Assembly (NCBI RefSeq): GCF_018446385.1
Contig: NC_056000.1
Span: 54,096,722-54,160,721, forward strand
DNA from: Zingiber officinale
Taxonomy: Eukaryota; Streptophyta; Magnoliopsida; Zingiberales; Zingiberaceae
Direction of reading: 5' to 3'
Length of the DNA stretch: 64,000 bases
Shown here piece by piece: positions 12,146 through 41,465 of the stretch (positions within the stretch are counted from its first letter, which is position 1; each line of letters begins with the position of its first letter). Both the position numbers and the translations under genes were made by a program. The notes beneath the pieces were generated by a model. The model made no database searches, was not told where the DNA came from, and was given only the letters and a program-made list of their open reading frames with translations.

Positions 12146-13110
12146 TATTGGTACTCCAAAGTAGTTTGATGTGATCAATCGAGTTAGGTTAGGTCTTGTT
12201 GTGTTTAACTCTGTGTCTAAATATGCAGGAACTTAGGAGCACAGGACGCCGAGCAAAAGACGTAGCTAGCGAGAAGGATGACATGGGAGAGCTGACGGAC
12301 TCGGTGCGTCTGAGGGACGAAGTGCTGCGGAAGAGTATGCGAGTAGACGAGAAGGAGGAGCGCGACGTTTCTGAGAGATGAGAAGCCGGAGCGGAAGCTT
12401 ACTCGAGAAAATCAGAAATTGGGTACGGGTGAGCCCCATTTCGGATGGCCGAAATCACCCAAGCGAGTTGAGCCAGAGCGAAAAACTCGGACCGAGACGA
12501 GTAGAACCGAAGAAGGAGGCTCGGACCAAAAGTTAGCAAAACGCTGACTTCTGGTGGTTGGGGCACCTGGATTAGTCCGGGGCGCCTGAACCTGGTCGGG
12601 GCACCCAAACCAGTCCGGGGCACCAAGACTCCAAGCACTCGGAACCATTTCGGGGGCTCGAAACCCGATTTTTATCCAGTTCAACGTGACATTTGAACGT
12701 TGCATTGGGGGTAGATTTCTATCTCATTCCAAGCACCTGAAACCCTTCCAAGTACCCCGAACAGGACTATATAAGCAGCCCTACTCCCAAAATTTGAGAA
12801 CAACTGAAGAGTCTGAAACAATACTTGTACACTTCCTAATTTTTGTTTAGCTTTATTTTGTGAGCTTTGAATGCTGTAAGAGGCTTCTCCGCCTGAAGGA
12901 GAAATTAGTGCGCTTTAACTTCCTTGGATTAACAACCTCCCCGGTTGTAACCAAGTAAAGTCTCGGTGTCACTTTCTTTTTAGTTTCTTCTTTATTCTTA
13001 CTTATACAAGTGTTCTTTTAATTAAGCTATAAATCCGAGAAAGATTTTTTTATTTATAATTTGTGCAGGGACTATTCACCCCTTCTAACCGGCCGCCAAC
13101 GATCCTAACA
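12146..13110 (+). mobile_element. Solo LTR, Sirevirus-like copia family A
   Basis: Homologous along its length to the LTRs at 22453-23375 and 25863-26842: shared starts (GTACTCC, GATGTGATCAA), a GAGGCTTCTCCGCCT-type block and an end with ATTCACCCC...CTAACA. An exact 5-bp target duplication AGACC flanks it (12141-12145 and 13111-13115), so it is a solo LTR from LTR-LTR recombination. The expected 5' TG is TA here. TATA box TATATAAG at 12768. A cluster of GGGGCGCC-type motifs (12557-12628) lies upstream of it. Confidence 0.88.
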
Positions 13111-13115
13111 AGACC

Positions 13116-13599
13116 AAGACTACCAATTAGAGCTTGATTTGAAGCCTTCAATCTTTATCTAAGTCCTTAGAAATCTTGAGCACTTAAACACTTATTCATG
13201 TGAGAGTTGAAAATATTTTAATTCAAAGTTGTTAGCTCAAACCTCTCCGAGAGATTTTATAATAAGTGCCATAACAATTGTCTCTTGTCCACCTCTTATT
13301 GACTAGAAAATCCTTCCGATCACTAGTTGGACAAATTTTACCTTTAAAAGTCAACGTTTATATTGCTAGTTAAGTAGATTTCTACCTCCAATTGACTCCT
13401 CAACCTCTACTAGATTGAAAACTTCATTCAATATATTGACGCTGTGACAAAAATATTCTATATATTCATGGAACCCTCATGCTTAATTGGCTAGCATGCC
13501 CTAGCCAATTGAAATCACATCAATTGACTCATACTAAGTAAAATATGACTTGAGATTAATAATCCCTCTATTGAAGGACTTACACTAAGTCACTAGGTA
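13116..13599. other. Intergenic, nothing recognised
   Basis: Single-copy-looking AT-rich sequence between two solo LTRs. No frame, RNA or repeat that I can name. Confidence 0.4.
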
Positions 13600-13604
13600 A
13601 TTAA

Positions 13605-14785
13605 TGTTGAGAGATTGTTAGTGTAATCGTCCTCAGATCAAAGTTGACCAGTTTAACTAAGCTCGAGTGGGTTTGAACTTGAGTTTCGATATTTGAACAA
13701 TATATGAGATAATATATGAGGAAACCCTAGACTTGAATTAGGGAGTTAGGATTAGAGGCAAATGAATGAGTAATCGATTAACCCAAGTTCAATTGATCAG
13801 TAGATCGATTGAGAGTGCTTTCACACATAAGCATGAGTAATCGATTAGCCCAGAGTTTAATCGATCAGGTAATCGATTGAAAACCTAAATCATGAGCACA
13901 GAGAGGTGTTGAATCAATTGGACAATCAATTCAACACTCTCTAATTGATTGGGAGGAGTTTTTCACAAAGAACAGTAAGCCACTGGATCGATTGGGTAAT
14001 TGATCCAGAGCATCCTCAATTAATTGACCAATCGATTGAGGGGAGTTCTTCATGACGCACAGTGGGTTTTGTAATCAATCAAGTGATCGATTAAAGCTTT
14101 TCAATCGATTAGGCAATGTTTTGTCACGAGGAGAAAAAGTCGATTAAGGCAATCGATTAAAAAGGTTTAATCGATTGATCTAATCAATTAAGGTCTTTTC
14201 GTGAGAGCATAGAGTTTTGAAATCGATTAAAGCCCACTAGATCAATTGGGATGTCTCACCAATTGATTAAGGTTCGAAAAAAGAGTCATTCTACAGGTTG
14301 TTGGACGGTTGGATGACGTGTCAATCGATTAAGGAAAAACTTAATCGATTAGAGGCATCAGTGAATCTTAGAAAAGGGTTTTCATGAAGATTTGAAGATA
14401 GATCTCTCTCGCACACTCTCCACCAGTTCTTGAGCCCTTAGAAGACAAGTGTTGTTGCACTTTCCAATGATCAAGAGACATCTACAAGTTACAAGAGATT
14501 AAGCAAGGTGTTTATTACATTGTGTATTCATTTCCTTGTTGTATATTCTCGTTGTGAGCTTATACGAGGTTTCCCCACCTCCGGATTATTTCTGAGAAGG
14601 AGTGTTTTCATAGTGGAGTGTATGTATTGTGTGGATCCTTAAATTAGTCATCGCAAGGAGATGGATACCAACAAATAAATTTAGATGTTAGTATTGCTTT
14701 AAATTTTTTCACTATAACAAATTAATAAAACGAAACGATTGAAGATAATCACTCTCTCCTCTCTAGCTTCCAAAATGTCCTAACA
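13605..14785. mobile_element. Solo LTR, family B
   Basis: Begins TGTTGAGAG and ends GTCCTAACA, with an exact 5-bp target duplication ATTAA on each side (13600-13604, 14786-14790). Length 1181 bp. The centre (about 13760-14345) holds around twenty AATCGATTAA / CAATTGATCA-type palindromic motifs. A GAGGTTTCCCCACCTCCGGA block near 14568 parallels the GAGGCTTCTCCGCC block of family A, suggesting a related copia lineage in plus orientation. No internal region is present. Confidence 0.85.
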
Positions 14786-14790
14786 ATTAA

Positions 14791-15630
14791 TTACTCGTAC
14801 CTAACTAAAATGTTAGGACCAAGAAAGGCTAGAGGGGGAGGGGTAATTAAATAGTCTATTGTTTACTTTGTTTTGTATTTACAATTGAAATTAGTGTAGC
14901 GCTTTCTCAAATCATGTAGTTATGTTGATATGATGACAAACTCAAAATTACTAAGTAAATATAGTCAAAACTATTTTAATAATGATCAAAATTACTCAAA
15001 TATTGATTAAAATTATTCCAATTTAATTAAAACTAATCCAACTTATCATAACTTGGTCAAATATTATTGGAGTAATTTTGATCAAATTTGTTATAATGTG
15101 AAATAATTTTAATCAAAACTACTCTAATTACTTCATGTTAAACAAGTTTTGGCCCATATTAGAGCAGCTTTACACAAAGCTATTCTAATTGGAGTAATTT
15201 TGCCGAAAGCTATTATAACGACATTGGATGAAAATATTTTTGAAATAAAAGATAATCTTTTAAATTTTTTTTTTTAAGTAATCCACTCTGTTTTTCTTTG
15301 TTTTTTATTTTTTTATTCCCACACAATTTTGAATTAATATTTCAAATTGTAGATTTGAATAATTGAAGATTGTCTATAAATTACGGACAAAAGTCCAAAA
15401 GCACCTCTAGTTTTTAAAATCATCGCAAGTTTCGTCTCATTTTCTTAAAATCATCGCAAGTTTCGTCTCATTTTCTTTCATTTTTATCAAAAGAGTGTTT
15501 GATTTCATCAATATTTCATATAGAATTAATTGTTCTCTAAAACAATATTTTTATTATTATCTTTTATCTATATTTCTCGTCTACATCTTCAACTATGTTG
15601 TAATAATAGGTATTACTATAAAGAGTAAAG
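14791..15630. other. Intergenic AT-rich; one short tandem duplication
   Basis: TGTTAGGACCAAGAAAGGCT at 14813 followed by AGAGGGGGAGG looks like a fragment of an LTR edge. A roughly 31-bp unit (AAAATCATCGCAAGTTTCGT...) is repeated twice at 15416-15475. Otherwise nothing. Confidence 0.4.
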
Positions 15631-15639
15631 TAAAAAAAA

Positions 15640-16450
15640 ATTCTCAATCGTAACTTGAATTTTACATACAATCCTCACTTATAAAAAATTTTGTTTCCAC
15701 TCCATGTAAAGTTTTATTTGCTTCAACTCCCTCATGTAAATATTGTGACTTAATTGTCCCTCAAATTTTTTAAGTACAAAAAGATCCAAAAATGAGTATA
15801 ATTCCTCTTAAATTCAGTACTTTACATTAGAATCGAGTATATTTTCTATTAAATTGAGCATATTTTTTTTCCTATTTTAATATAATTCCAATTAAATATC
15901 ATTTAAAGAAAATCTAGTATATTTTCTATCCAATTGAGTATCATTTAAATAAAATCTAGTATATTTTTCTATCAAATTGAGCATTTAAAGAAAATCTATT
16001 ATATTGAGTATATTTTCTATTAAAATTGCCCTTCATATTTTTTAGGTATAATAGTCTAAAAATGAGTATAATTCCTATTAAATTCAGCAATTTAAACTAG
16101 AATTGAGTATATTTTCTATTAAATTGAGTACGACTTTTTTCCTACTTAATATAATTCTTTCTAAATTCAGCACAATTTAAAGAAAATCTAGTATATTTTT
16201 CATCCAATTAAGTACCATTTAAAGAAAATCAAGTATATTTTCTATCCAATTGAGGTAGAAAAAAAACATGCTCAATTTGATTAAAAATATACTAGATTCT
16301 AGTTTAATGTACTGAATTTAAGAGGAATTATACTGATTTTTAGACTTTTTATATTAAAATATCATGGATAATTAGATAAATATATTTGACTAGGGAATAA
16401 AAATAAAAATTTATTTCAGTGAAAATGGCATACAAAATTATATTTGCCAA
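15640..16450. mobile_element. Fold-back (long inverted repeat) MITE upstream of release-factor gene
   Basis: The left arm (about 15640-15870) and the right arm (about 16250-16450, reversed) match over some 200 bp. For example GTATAATTCCTCTTAAATTC at 15798 is mirrored by the reverse complement of the sequence near 16325, and outward pieces pair too. The middle is filled with imperfect 45-50-bp repeats of GTATATTTTCTATYMAATTG. Ends and target duplication could not be fixed. It stops about 160 bp before the predicted start codon at 16614. Confidence 0.6.
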
Positions 16451-16613
16451 CGAAGGACTGCATGCAAATTTTCCCTATAATGCATAGGGTTGGTAACAGG
16501 CCTGGCATGGGCCTTCGCAACTTTTATCCTCTTGATGGTCGTAACAAAGACTTCGATGCCTTCCCAATCCCACCCAAATATACTCTATCGAGTTCTATCC
16601 GATACCGCGAGCA

Positions 16614-33908
<17,295 letters not shown>

Positions 33909-34060
33909 TCAACCACATCTACCCATTGTAGGTGCATCTATCAATGCCTACTTTCTTAACATAATTGTTATTGCACCATGAGATAATTCTTTTAGTTCCT
34001 TGAAGAGTCTTATTTTTGACTCACAAAAAGTTGGGTTCCTATGTTGCATCACCATCCATT

Positions 34061-34404
34061 GGGTGTGTTTGGTTTAAGTTATCATGCATAACATTGGTGA
34101 TGTGATTATCAGTAACCAAGGTTATAAGGAATAAAATATTGCATAATGTTGTTTGGTTCAACCTTTGGAATACTTATTTTGGGAGAAAAAAATTGGAAAA
34201 AAAATTTTGGAAATTTTTTTTATTAACCCCGAAATCACTTAAAACCTCACGCTTCCAAGGTAATCACATCCGGGTTATATCCCCCATTTGCTGACATGAT
34301 AGGCATGTTTCATTACCTGAGAATCAGTCATTATTTGAACCAAATAAGATTAAATAACATAATCTTAAGTCGATAACCAAGGTTATTAACAACCAAACAT
34401 GCCC
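34061..34404. mobile_element. Tourist-like MITE
   Basis: Inverted ends GGGTGTGTTTGGTT and AACCAAACATGCCC, with AACCAAGGTTAT/ATAACCTTGG motifs inside. The target duplication is not clear (ATT versus TAA). It lies 150 bp downstream of the release-factor stop codon. Confidence 0.65.
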
Positions 34405-37400
34405 TAAGAGTTTTGTTTATTTGGATTGAATTTATAAAGGTGAGGAGGGATGTCCTTTTCGCTTCTTTCCCTAATGTTTTCCATCCAAGTAAATAAACCT
34501 AAAGGTCATCCATTTGTTGTCTTCTGCTTATGCAACGTCTTAGAACTCTACCTTAGTTTGTGGCTTTCGGTTTGCCATATCTCATAGTGTTATTGATTTT
34601 CTCACAACATTTTTTTATTTAAAAATAATATCAACTTTTCATTTGAAGATTATGAATTTGAATTCTAAAATAGAATTGAAATGCTAGTTCAGTAGCTAAC
34701 TAGGTAGCTTTATGTACTGCAAGAGTTGACTTACAACTCACCCCAAGCTTATTGTAAAGCTTTGAGGCTTACATTGGTCGACATACATGACTTGAATACC
34801 TTTTAAAATTATAAAGCTTAAACAAGCAAGTCCTAAGTAGTTCACCTATTAATTAGGCAATAATAGATCTATATAATTTAAGTCTAATAATAAACCAGGA
34901 TCACACCATTATAATCACAATACAAAGTTCATAATCTCTAAGATATCAACTCCTTGACTTGGGCTATCTGTCATTAGTCACATAACACTTTTTTGATTAG
35001 GGCTCCCTACCCTTGAGGCCTTCAAACTCTTCAATTTTGGCTACTTATGCTCCATTTATTCAAGTTCCTCATCTGCTTGAGGTTACACCACCAAGCTCCT
35101 TTTCAATCTAGGTCACTTAATCTCAAACTACGAGTATCCCTTCAATCTGGGCTATCTTTTCTTAAACTCCAAAACACTTGATCCTAGCAACTGACATCGA
35201 GCTTCAAGTTTGCTTAGCATGACTAACACATTTGATGTACCAATATCAAACACACCTAACTAACTTAAGTTGTATTGTGAAATGATAAAAATTTCCCCAA
35301 CTCTCTCTTTTTTGTTTGTTTGTTTGTTTGTTTATTTAACAATCTTCCCAAGTGAGTGACAATAATAAGCATAAAAATGCATCAAAACAATTAGAAACTC
35401 AAATCTCCCTTTAATTCCCCTTCAATTCGGGCATCATGTGGAACTCTCACACACGAGTCAAGCTATCATTAAGGTGATCCTCTTTTTTCCGAATAAAGGA
35501 GGTTTACTGACTTAAGCTTCAACATCTCTCCTCCATTGCCAACTATCAAAATAATACTAACGAGATACATGAAAAATATGTATGATCATATAGATATCAA
35601 TCAAGCATAGTGATCAAACAAGCGTGAAATACTTAACAATCATAAGTCCATGCGAACTAATTCCATACAAGTATTTGCATGATTTTCCATTTATATGATA
35701 TTCTCATGAAAAACTCTATCCTCTTGGACATAAGCAATTTATCCTCCATGTTGATCACCAAATTCAATTGACAGGACTAAATTTGCACACTTAATTCGTC
35801 AATCAAATACAAATTGACAACTTAATCTTCTGCCAAACATCAAAATTCATGATTAGCCTCCATCATAAAGGGGGAACTAATAAAAACTTCAACCTAGAGT
35901 TAAACCTTATCTTTACAATAAACTATTCAAAATAAATGCAAAAATACATTATAACATATGACAGGAGATGGGCATTCTATAGGAGATGAGCACGGCAGGA
36001 CTGTTGTTGCAAGTCTTCAAAAGGGAGATTAGAGGCTCGGGTTGTGCCACAAAGACGAGGATATTGGCTATGTCATGTATGGTGTATCTCATTTAACAAT
36101 CTAGGGACCGCTATAATTTTGATGGAGGGGTGCCAAATCTCAACAGGATGTTCATAAAGATCCAAACGCATGTGTTTAGATCTTTGAACTCCTAGATTCT
36201 ACATTCTTATTTGGTTCTAAATATAATTTACTTATAAAAAAAAAAACAAAGATACATTATAACATATGATCTTTGGGTCAATGAGGAGCTTCTTAAGCTT
36301 GATCTATTATCAAGTAGACATTACACAGCTTCATTCTCTCCCTTGATCAGTCAAGTTTGATCACCTGTCTAAGAATATCCTTAATTAGTATGGATAATCC
36401 TATAAATTCACAAGTAAATTATCAAATCCAAACCACCGACTTGAAGCATTTTTGAAATGTCAAATATCATGATTAAGCTTAATCACAAGGGAGGAACTAA
36501 TTTTCTAATAAATTCTACCTTGTAGCATCATTGCTACGATCCTTATGGAATCATTGAGGTAAAATGTGCTTGATGATAGAGTTTTCCCAAGTTGCTTGGG
36601 CCCTACAAAGGGGGTAGGGGTGAGTTGAAATATGATTCAGCACAACCAAGTGGGCCAACCATGAAGTAAAGTAACAACTTTGAACTCTTTCATGTCCTTA
36701 GTGTGTTGAATATTGAGGCAATTCGACTCAAGTTGATGGACATTCTATAAGTCCTACCCGACTTTGTTGTACTCGGGCACATTAGTTTGTCAATTCTCTT
36801 TAAAGTTAAATATAACCTTCTTCGAGGTATTAAGTTTAATTTGGAATGCTCGATTGATCAAGGTCGGTTAAATGTTGCAAGTGATGAGTTTGCTTCTCAT
36901 CATTCAGCTACTTCTAGAGATTAATAGAGTAAATAATCTACTTATGAAAATATTGAACTGAGTTCCTAGAGTAACTAGAGATTAACTCTGCAAAAGGGTG
37001 GTTGCGAAGGTTCTAAACTTTATGATATTTTGCTTGTATCATGTTACATGTTCGATATGTTGATTATATCATATTCATTTTGAGTTATTGGAGTTTTATC
37101 GCTACACCTTGTAGATAACTCACTCGAGGGCGTAGTGTTTTTGCAGGATGCTCAAATCAAGACGGAGGTATATCTAATTGTGGGGAGCTTTATCTTATTG
37201 ATTGAAATTTTAAAGAGTTGATCTCACTTATTAATTACTAGTTGTAGTTGGTGCTTATTATTTTTAACTATTAACTGAAATCAATTATAGATTGTTGGAT
37301 GATCTTACTTTCTTTATTATAGTTAGACTAACTATGTGACTTTGATGTTGATGATTGTTTAAAATGAATTGGTTATAATTGATGACTTTGTCTTGAATTT

Positions 37401-38842
37401 AGAGACATCGATAAGCTTGACTAAATCAATTGGAATAAGTATAAAACTAGTGAAGCTTCTATCTCGCAGCAATCTCTACTTAGAGACTACTTTGTGTATT
37501 GTTTTGTTTTTTTGGACATTTATAAAATCGTGTGAATAGGAAAAACATTTAACACGAGCATAATTTTACCTACTCAGATTTTTAAGACTTGCCTATGGGC
37601 TGGGTCTGGTTCAACGGACCGGTTACTCATTGACCTGGTTCAACGGGTCAGCCCGTCTAGTGACAAATTGCCGATTCAATTACTGTTTGAATTGGTGATT
37701 GAATTGTTGGTTGTTATCTTTTTATTAAAATTAATTTTGTAACCTATTTATCTTGAATTATTTGATACGGGTTATTTTAACTTTCTATTAATTTTACAAT
37801 CTATATATTTGAATTATTGATATGAGACTATTATATCTTTAATTTATTAATTTCAGTTAACTATTTTAATTGTTCATTGGTTTTATTTTATTTATTCAAT
37901 ATTGAATTTATAAAGATTATTGATTTGTATGATATATGTAACAATAAATTTATTAACAAATATAATTTATTTAATAATAAAATTATATTTATAGTGAAGA
38001 AATATGTAAAATTAATTAAAAGATATAATTCATGTGAGATATATATAGTTGTTTTTATCTTGCGGACTTTGTCTGATATTTTTCTTAGTTTTTGGATATG
38101 TCATTTAAGATTTTATTTTAAGATTTAAAGATAATTAAGTTATCTTATTGCATAAGAAAAATTTAAATTGATTTTTTTTTAAGTCTAAACAAGGTGTGCG
38201 AAAGTCCTTAGTATATCATATATATATATATATATATAATTTTAATACTAAAATAACTAATGTGGTATTAATTTCCCTATAGTCTATGATGATAGGTAGA
38301 CAAGTTAAACAAGTATAAATTCTTTTTTATATTTTATATTTTTATAAATTTATAATTTTTAAAATAATTTTTTTAAAAAATAAAATAGTAATAACTTTGA
38401 ATCATCATGAATAGTAAATTGAACCGAAATCAACCGTGTTGAATCGTGAATCGTTTCTACTTTAAATGTTAAGGTTAAGAGTTGGACCACTTTAAAATGT
38501 TAAGGTTAAGAGTTGGACCATTGAATAGGTGGTTCAGAATTGTTAACTCGGAGATTCTAAATTGTGATTTTGAATTGTGATCCGGTCTAATTTTTTTTTA
38601 AATTTTTTTTAGCATTTTATGTTCAATACATGGCTTTCTAAGTTATTAGTTAATAAATAGGTTCTCAGATGTTCTAAGATTGTTCTTAAAGATTTTACCA
38701 GTTTACAATAAATCAAACCGAATAAATCACACTACATGTATTTTTTTCCATTTTCTAAATCTAAATTAACACAGAGCATCAAAATTTATGATCGATGGCT
38801 TGAACAAGACAACACAAATATTCCAATTATTGATCCGAAAAG
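34405..38842. other. Intergenic, mostly unassigned
   Basis: No gene with supportable similarity. Contains a (TTTG)n run at about 35309-35333, a (TA)n run at 38217-38239, a near-perfect duplication of ATGTTAAGGTTAAGAGTTGG at 38466-38520, and a stretch near 37590-37690 with GGACCGGTT/AACGGGTCAGCC motifs that may be a terminal part of an unclassified DNA element. The 34.7-36.9 kb part has the look of eroded LTR-element noncoding sequence, but I cannot place ends. Confidence 0.4.
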
Positions 38843-39540
38843 CTAGAAAAAGAGTAGATGATTTCTAACTGGAATCATCTTCCTTCTAATCACAGAGTGC
38901 CTTAACATTGCGATCCTGTTTCTCCTCATCAATCTCCTCCTGCCCAAATCCTCGTAATAAAAGTCAAAAAATCCAGGATTCTCTCTTTGCAATCCATCCC
39001 ACACTGCCAATCAAGTTCTTATGAGCCAAACAATTGAACAAATCAAATCAGCATCGCAAAGGAAGCCGCGCCGAGGTTGATCATGGAGGAACTAGTGTTA
39101 CCTGCATTGGTGACTACTGGTTGGATGTTAGCGCGTTTGGCAAGAACTCTCGCGCAGTCTTCCCTATCCAAGTGGAAGGTCAGGCACCTCTCTATCAAGT
39201 GCTGAACCTGCAACTTCATCCAGTCAAAGAAACACATGTATCGAATTCATGGTAATACCACAAAGTAGTAGTAGATGATGAGTTCTATTTACCCGGCAAA
39301 TTAAGTTCAAATTCTAGGAGAATTAGTAGAGACAATGAGAGAATTAACGTAGTCGATCATGTACCAAGCGAATGCATCGGGCAGCACGGGAGCGGTAGAA
39401 AGACGGTGGCTCCGAGCGATGGCGGAAGGCTGCGGCCGCGGCCGCGGGAGGAAACATGTTGCTGATGCTTCTCTGGTAGGGATGGTGGTGTGTGGTGTAG
39501 AAGAGGAAGCAATGTAAAAAGGAGAGATGAAGGCCAGCAC
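38843..39540 (-). CDS. Plant-specific A_thal_3526-domain protein (3 exons)
   Basis: Exons on the minus strand: 39540-39349, 39207-39102 and 39003-38843. Junctions are GT/AG and in phase; 152 aa, stop TAG at 38843-38845. The conserved block runs across all three exons: MIDYVQHLIERCLTFHL, DREDCARVLAKRANIQPVVT, then VWDGLQRENPGFFDFYY. This matches the plant-specific VQxLIERCL...AxIxPxxTxxVWxxLxxENxxFFxxY domain (A_thal_3526 / TIGR01589 as I recall it), whose function is unknown. The N-terminal ~45 residues are Ser/Thr/Pro/Arg-rich and could be an organelle signal. The start is the first ATG of the exon-1 frame. The short C-terminal extension is Arg-rich. The two short introns hide the gene from single-frame inspection. 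Confidence 0.8.
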
Positions 39541-40009
39541 TAGATATGATCAGTGAGGATGAGGCATAGTGGTCCAGGAAATATCTATATGCAAAGAAAG
39601 ATATTTGGAGTCAGATATTTGAAGGTGAGTCAGATATTTCAAGATGATAAACTGTTGGCCTTTTTGAAAGGTGATTGGCTGAGAAAGTATCGTTCACATG
39701 GTCCTCATCCTCCCTTCTGGCGTGGCCGCCTGTATAAGAAGGTCACGTTGCCTCTTAACTCAGAACGGCACTTTCCACGTCGTATTCTAAATCAATAGCA
39801 CAATATTTTTAAAGATTATTCAGATACACTCATTCATGATTCAGAAAAAGATCTTTGCGCTACAAAAGAAAAAGATCTTTGTGCGCCTCTTGAGTGCACC
39901 GGTTAGCCCTCTAAATAGTTGATCTGGCATTTAAGGTTTAAATGCTAGTTGTGACACACCGTAAGAATTTTCTTTCGGTATAACTATGTATAACGATAAA
40001 TTTAATAAA

Positions 40010-40320
40010 GTTGATTTTTTAGATGGATTTTTTTGAGTGTTTTTAATTTATTTTGATGGTGGATGCAATTTTTTTGGAATCGAGTCGATCACTTTCAGGA
40101 TTATTTGATTCCAAGAATTGAATAATTGTCAAGTTTTTAATTTATTCTAGTGGTCGATGAAATTTTTTATAAGAACGGATCGATTATCTTTAAGATTAAT
40201 CAATTATAAGAACTAGATACTTAGATTATCAAATAAAAAATCTCTATGCCAACCGAGTTTGAAATATGGGACAACTCGGCTATTGGATCGTCAAACTGTT
40301 CGCGCATCTAAATTTGCTCG
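40010..40320. repeat. Dispersed repeat, partly tandem
   Basis: GTTTTTAATTTATT...GATGGTSGATG...GATCGATTATCTTTAAGATTA occurs twice here (about 85 bp apart) and again at about 42540-42700. Noncoding. Confidence 0.5.
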
Positions 40321-40500
40321 ATTAGTTAATGAGGGAAAGACCATCCACCTTCAGAATTAGTCAAATCCAAAGTATAGATACTATAATTAACCAAAAAAAT
40401 ATTAGAAACATCTCCTGTGGGTGTGATCTAGTCTTAGAAATTAGAATTTGAATTTCAATAGTCGAATATTTTAAAGATAGATCAGATGAGATTTGAACAC

Positions 40501-40548
40501 GTAGTAGTAGTAGTAATAATAATAATAATAATAATAATACTAATAATG
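40501..40548. repeat. (TAG)n(TAA)n microsatellite
   Basis: Five TAG units grading into about ten TAA units. Confidence 0.95.
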
Positions 40549-40917
40549 ATCGCTGTTTTGATAAATGAATAGTAAAAGAAGGCAAATTGAATATAGCGAT
40601 AAAGATATGGGCACCTTGCAAAGTCCGGCTAAGTGAACTGGGACGCACTATGTATATGCGTCCAGTACTGAAGTCCAATATTATTCAAATGGCTGGGGAA
40701 ACAAAATCCAATAAAAAAGCATAAATAAATCTCGATCAAATGGCTCTGGTGATCTTGATCTAGTATGTATTTTCCCATAGGATGCATCGTTCTAAAATTC
40801 TAAAAGGTATATCATATTTTATTTTATTTTTTATCAAAGGCACATATAATTCCAATATTACCCCTCCCATCAACGTCCGTAACATCAAGTTATTTTCTTA
40901 AATATCTGAGCTCATTG

Positions 40918-41465
40918 AACCTTCAAAATCAACACTATGATATTTTAATTTCTCGTAATATAGTAGTGTTAAATTTTAAAAATCAATGCAAAATGGTGTT
41001 AAACCTTCAAAATCAGCATTACAATGGGTTGATTTCTCGAACCCAGTAACACAGTAGTAACAAACTGATGTTCAACATTGAAAACCACTACTAAAGTAGT
41101 GTTAGACATTCAAAATCAGGAACACCCTATTCTGATTTCTCGAACTCAGCAATACAGTTATATTGATTTCAAAAATCAGCATCAAATATACTAAACCGTC
41201 AAAATGAACACCACAATATTCTGATTTCTGAGACCCAACAATATAATGTTGAATTTTGAAAATCAATATCAAAGTAACGCCGAACCTTCAAAATCAACAC
41301 TATAGTATTTTGATTTTTCGAATCCAACAACACAGTGGTATTGAATTTTTAAAACTAGTGTCAAAGTGATGCTGAACTTTGAAAACGAACACCAAAGTTT
41401 TGCTAAATCTTCAAAACCAGCATCGTATTCTTTTGGTTTCTCAACCATAGTATTCTGGCCCTAAT
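40918..41465. repeat. Degenerate tandem repeat, period about 85-100 bp
   Basis: Six units, each with CTTCAAAATCAACACTA, TTTTGATTTCTCGAACCCA and AACACAGTAGT in that order. Unit starts are near 40921, 41005, 41108, 41198, 41285 and 41409. Frames are closed; function unknown. Confidence 0.75.

Noticed and set aside
13760-14345. CRISPR-like or regulatory repeat array (AATCGATT motifs)
   Set aside because: Spacing is irregular, motifs are degenerate and palindromic, and the block sits inside a solo LTR of a plant element.
14813-14850. Start of a third LTR (TGTTAGGACC...AGAGGGGGAGG)
   Set aside because: Resembles an LTR edge, but no partner end, primer site or target duplication could be found.
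37590-38595. A complete hAT-like element with GGACCGGTT-type ends
   Set aside because: Motifs at the two sides are only loosely similar and no 8-bp duplication was found.
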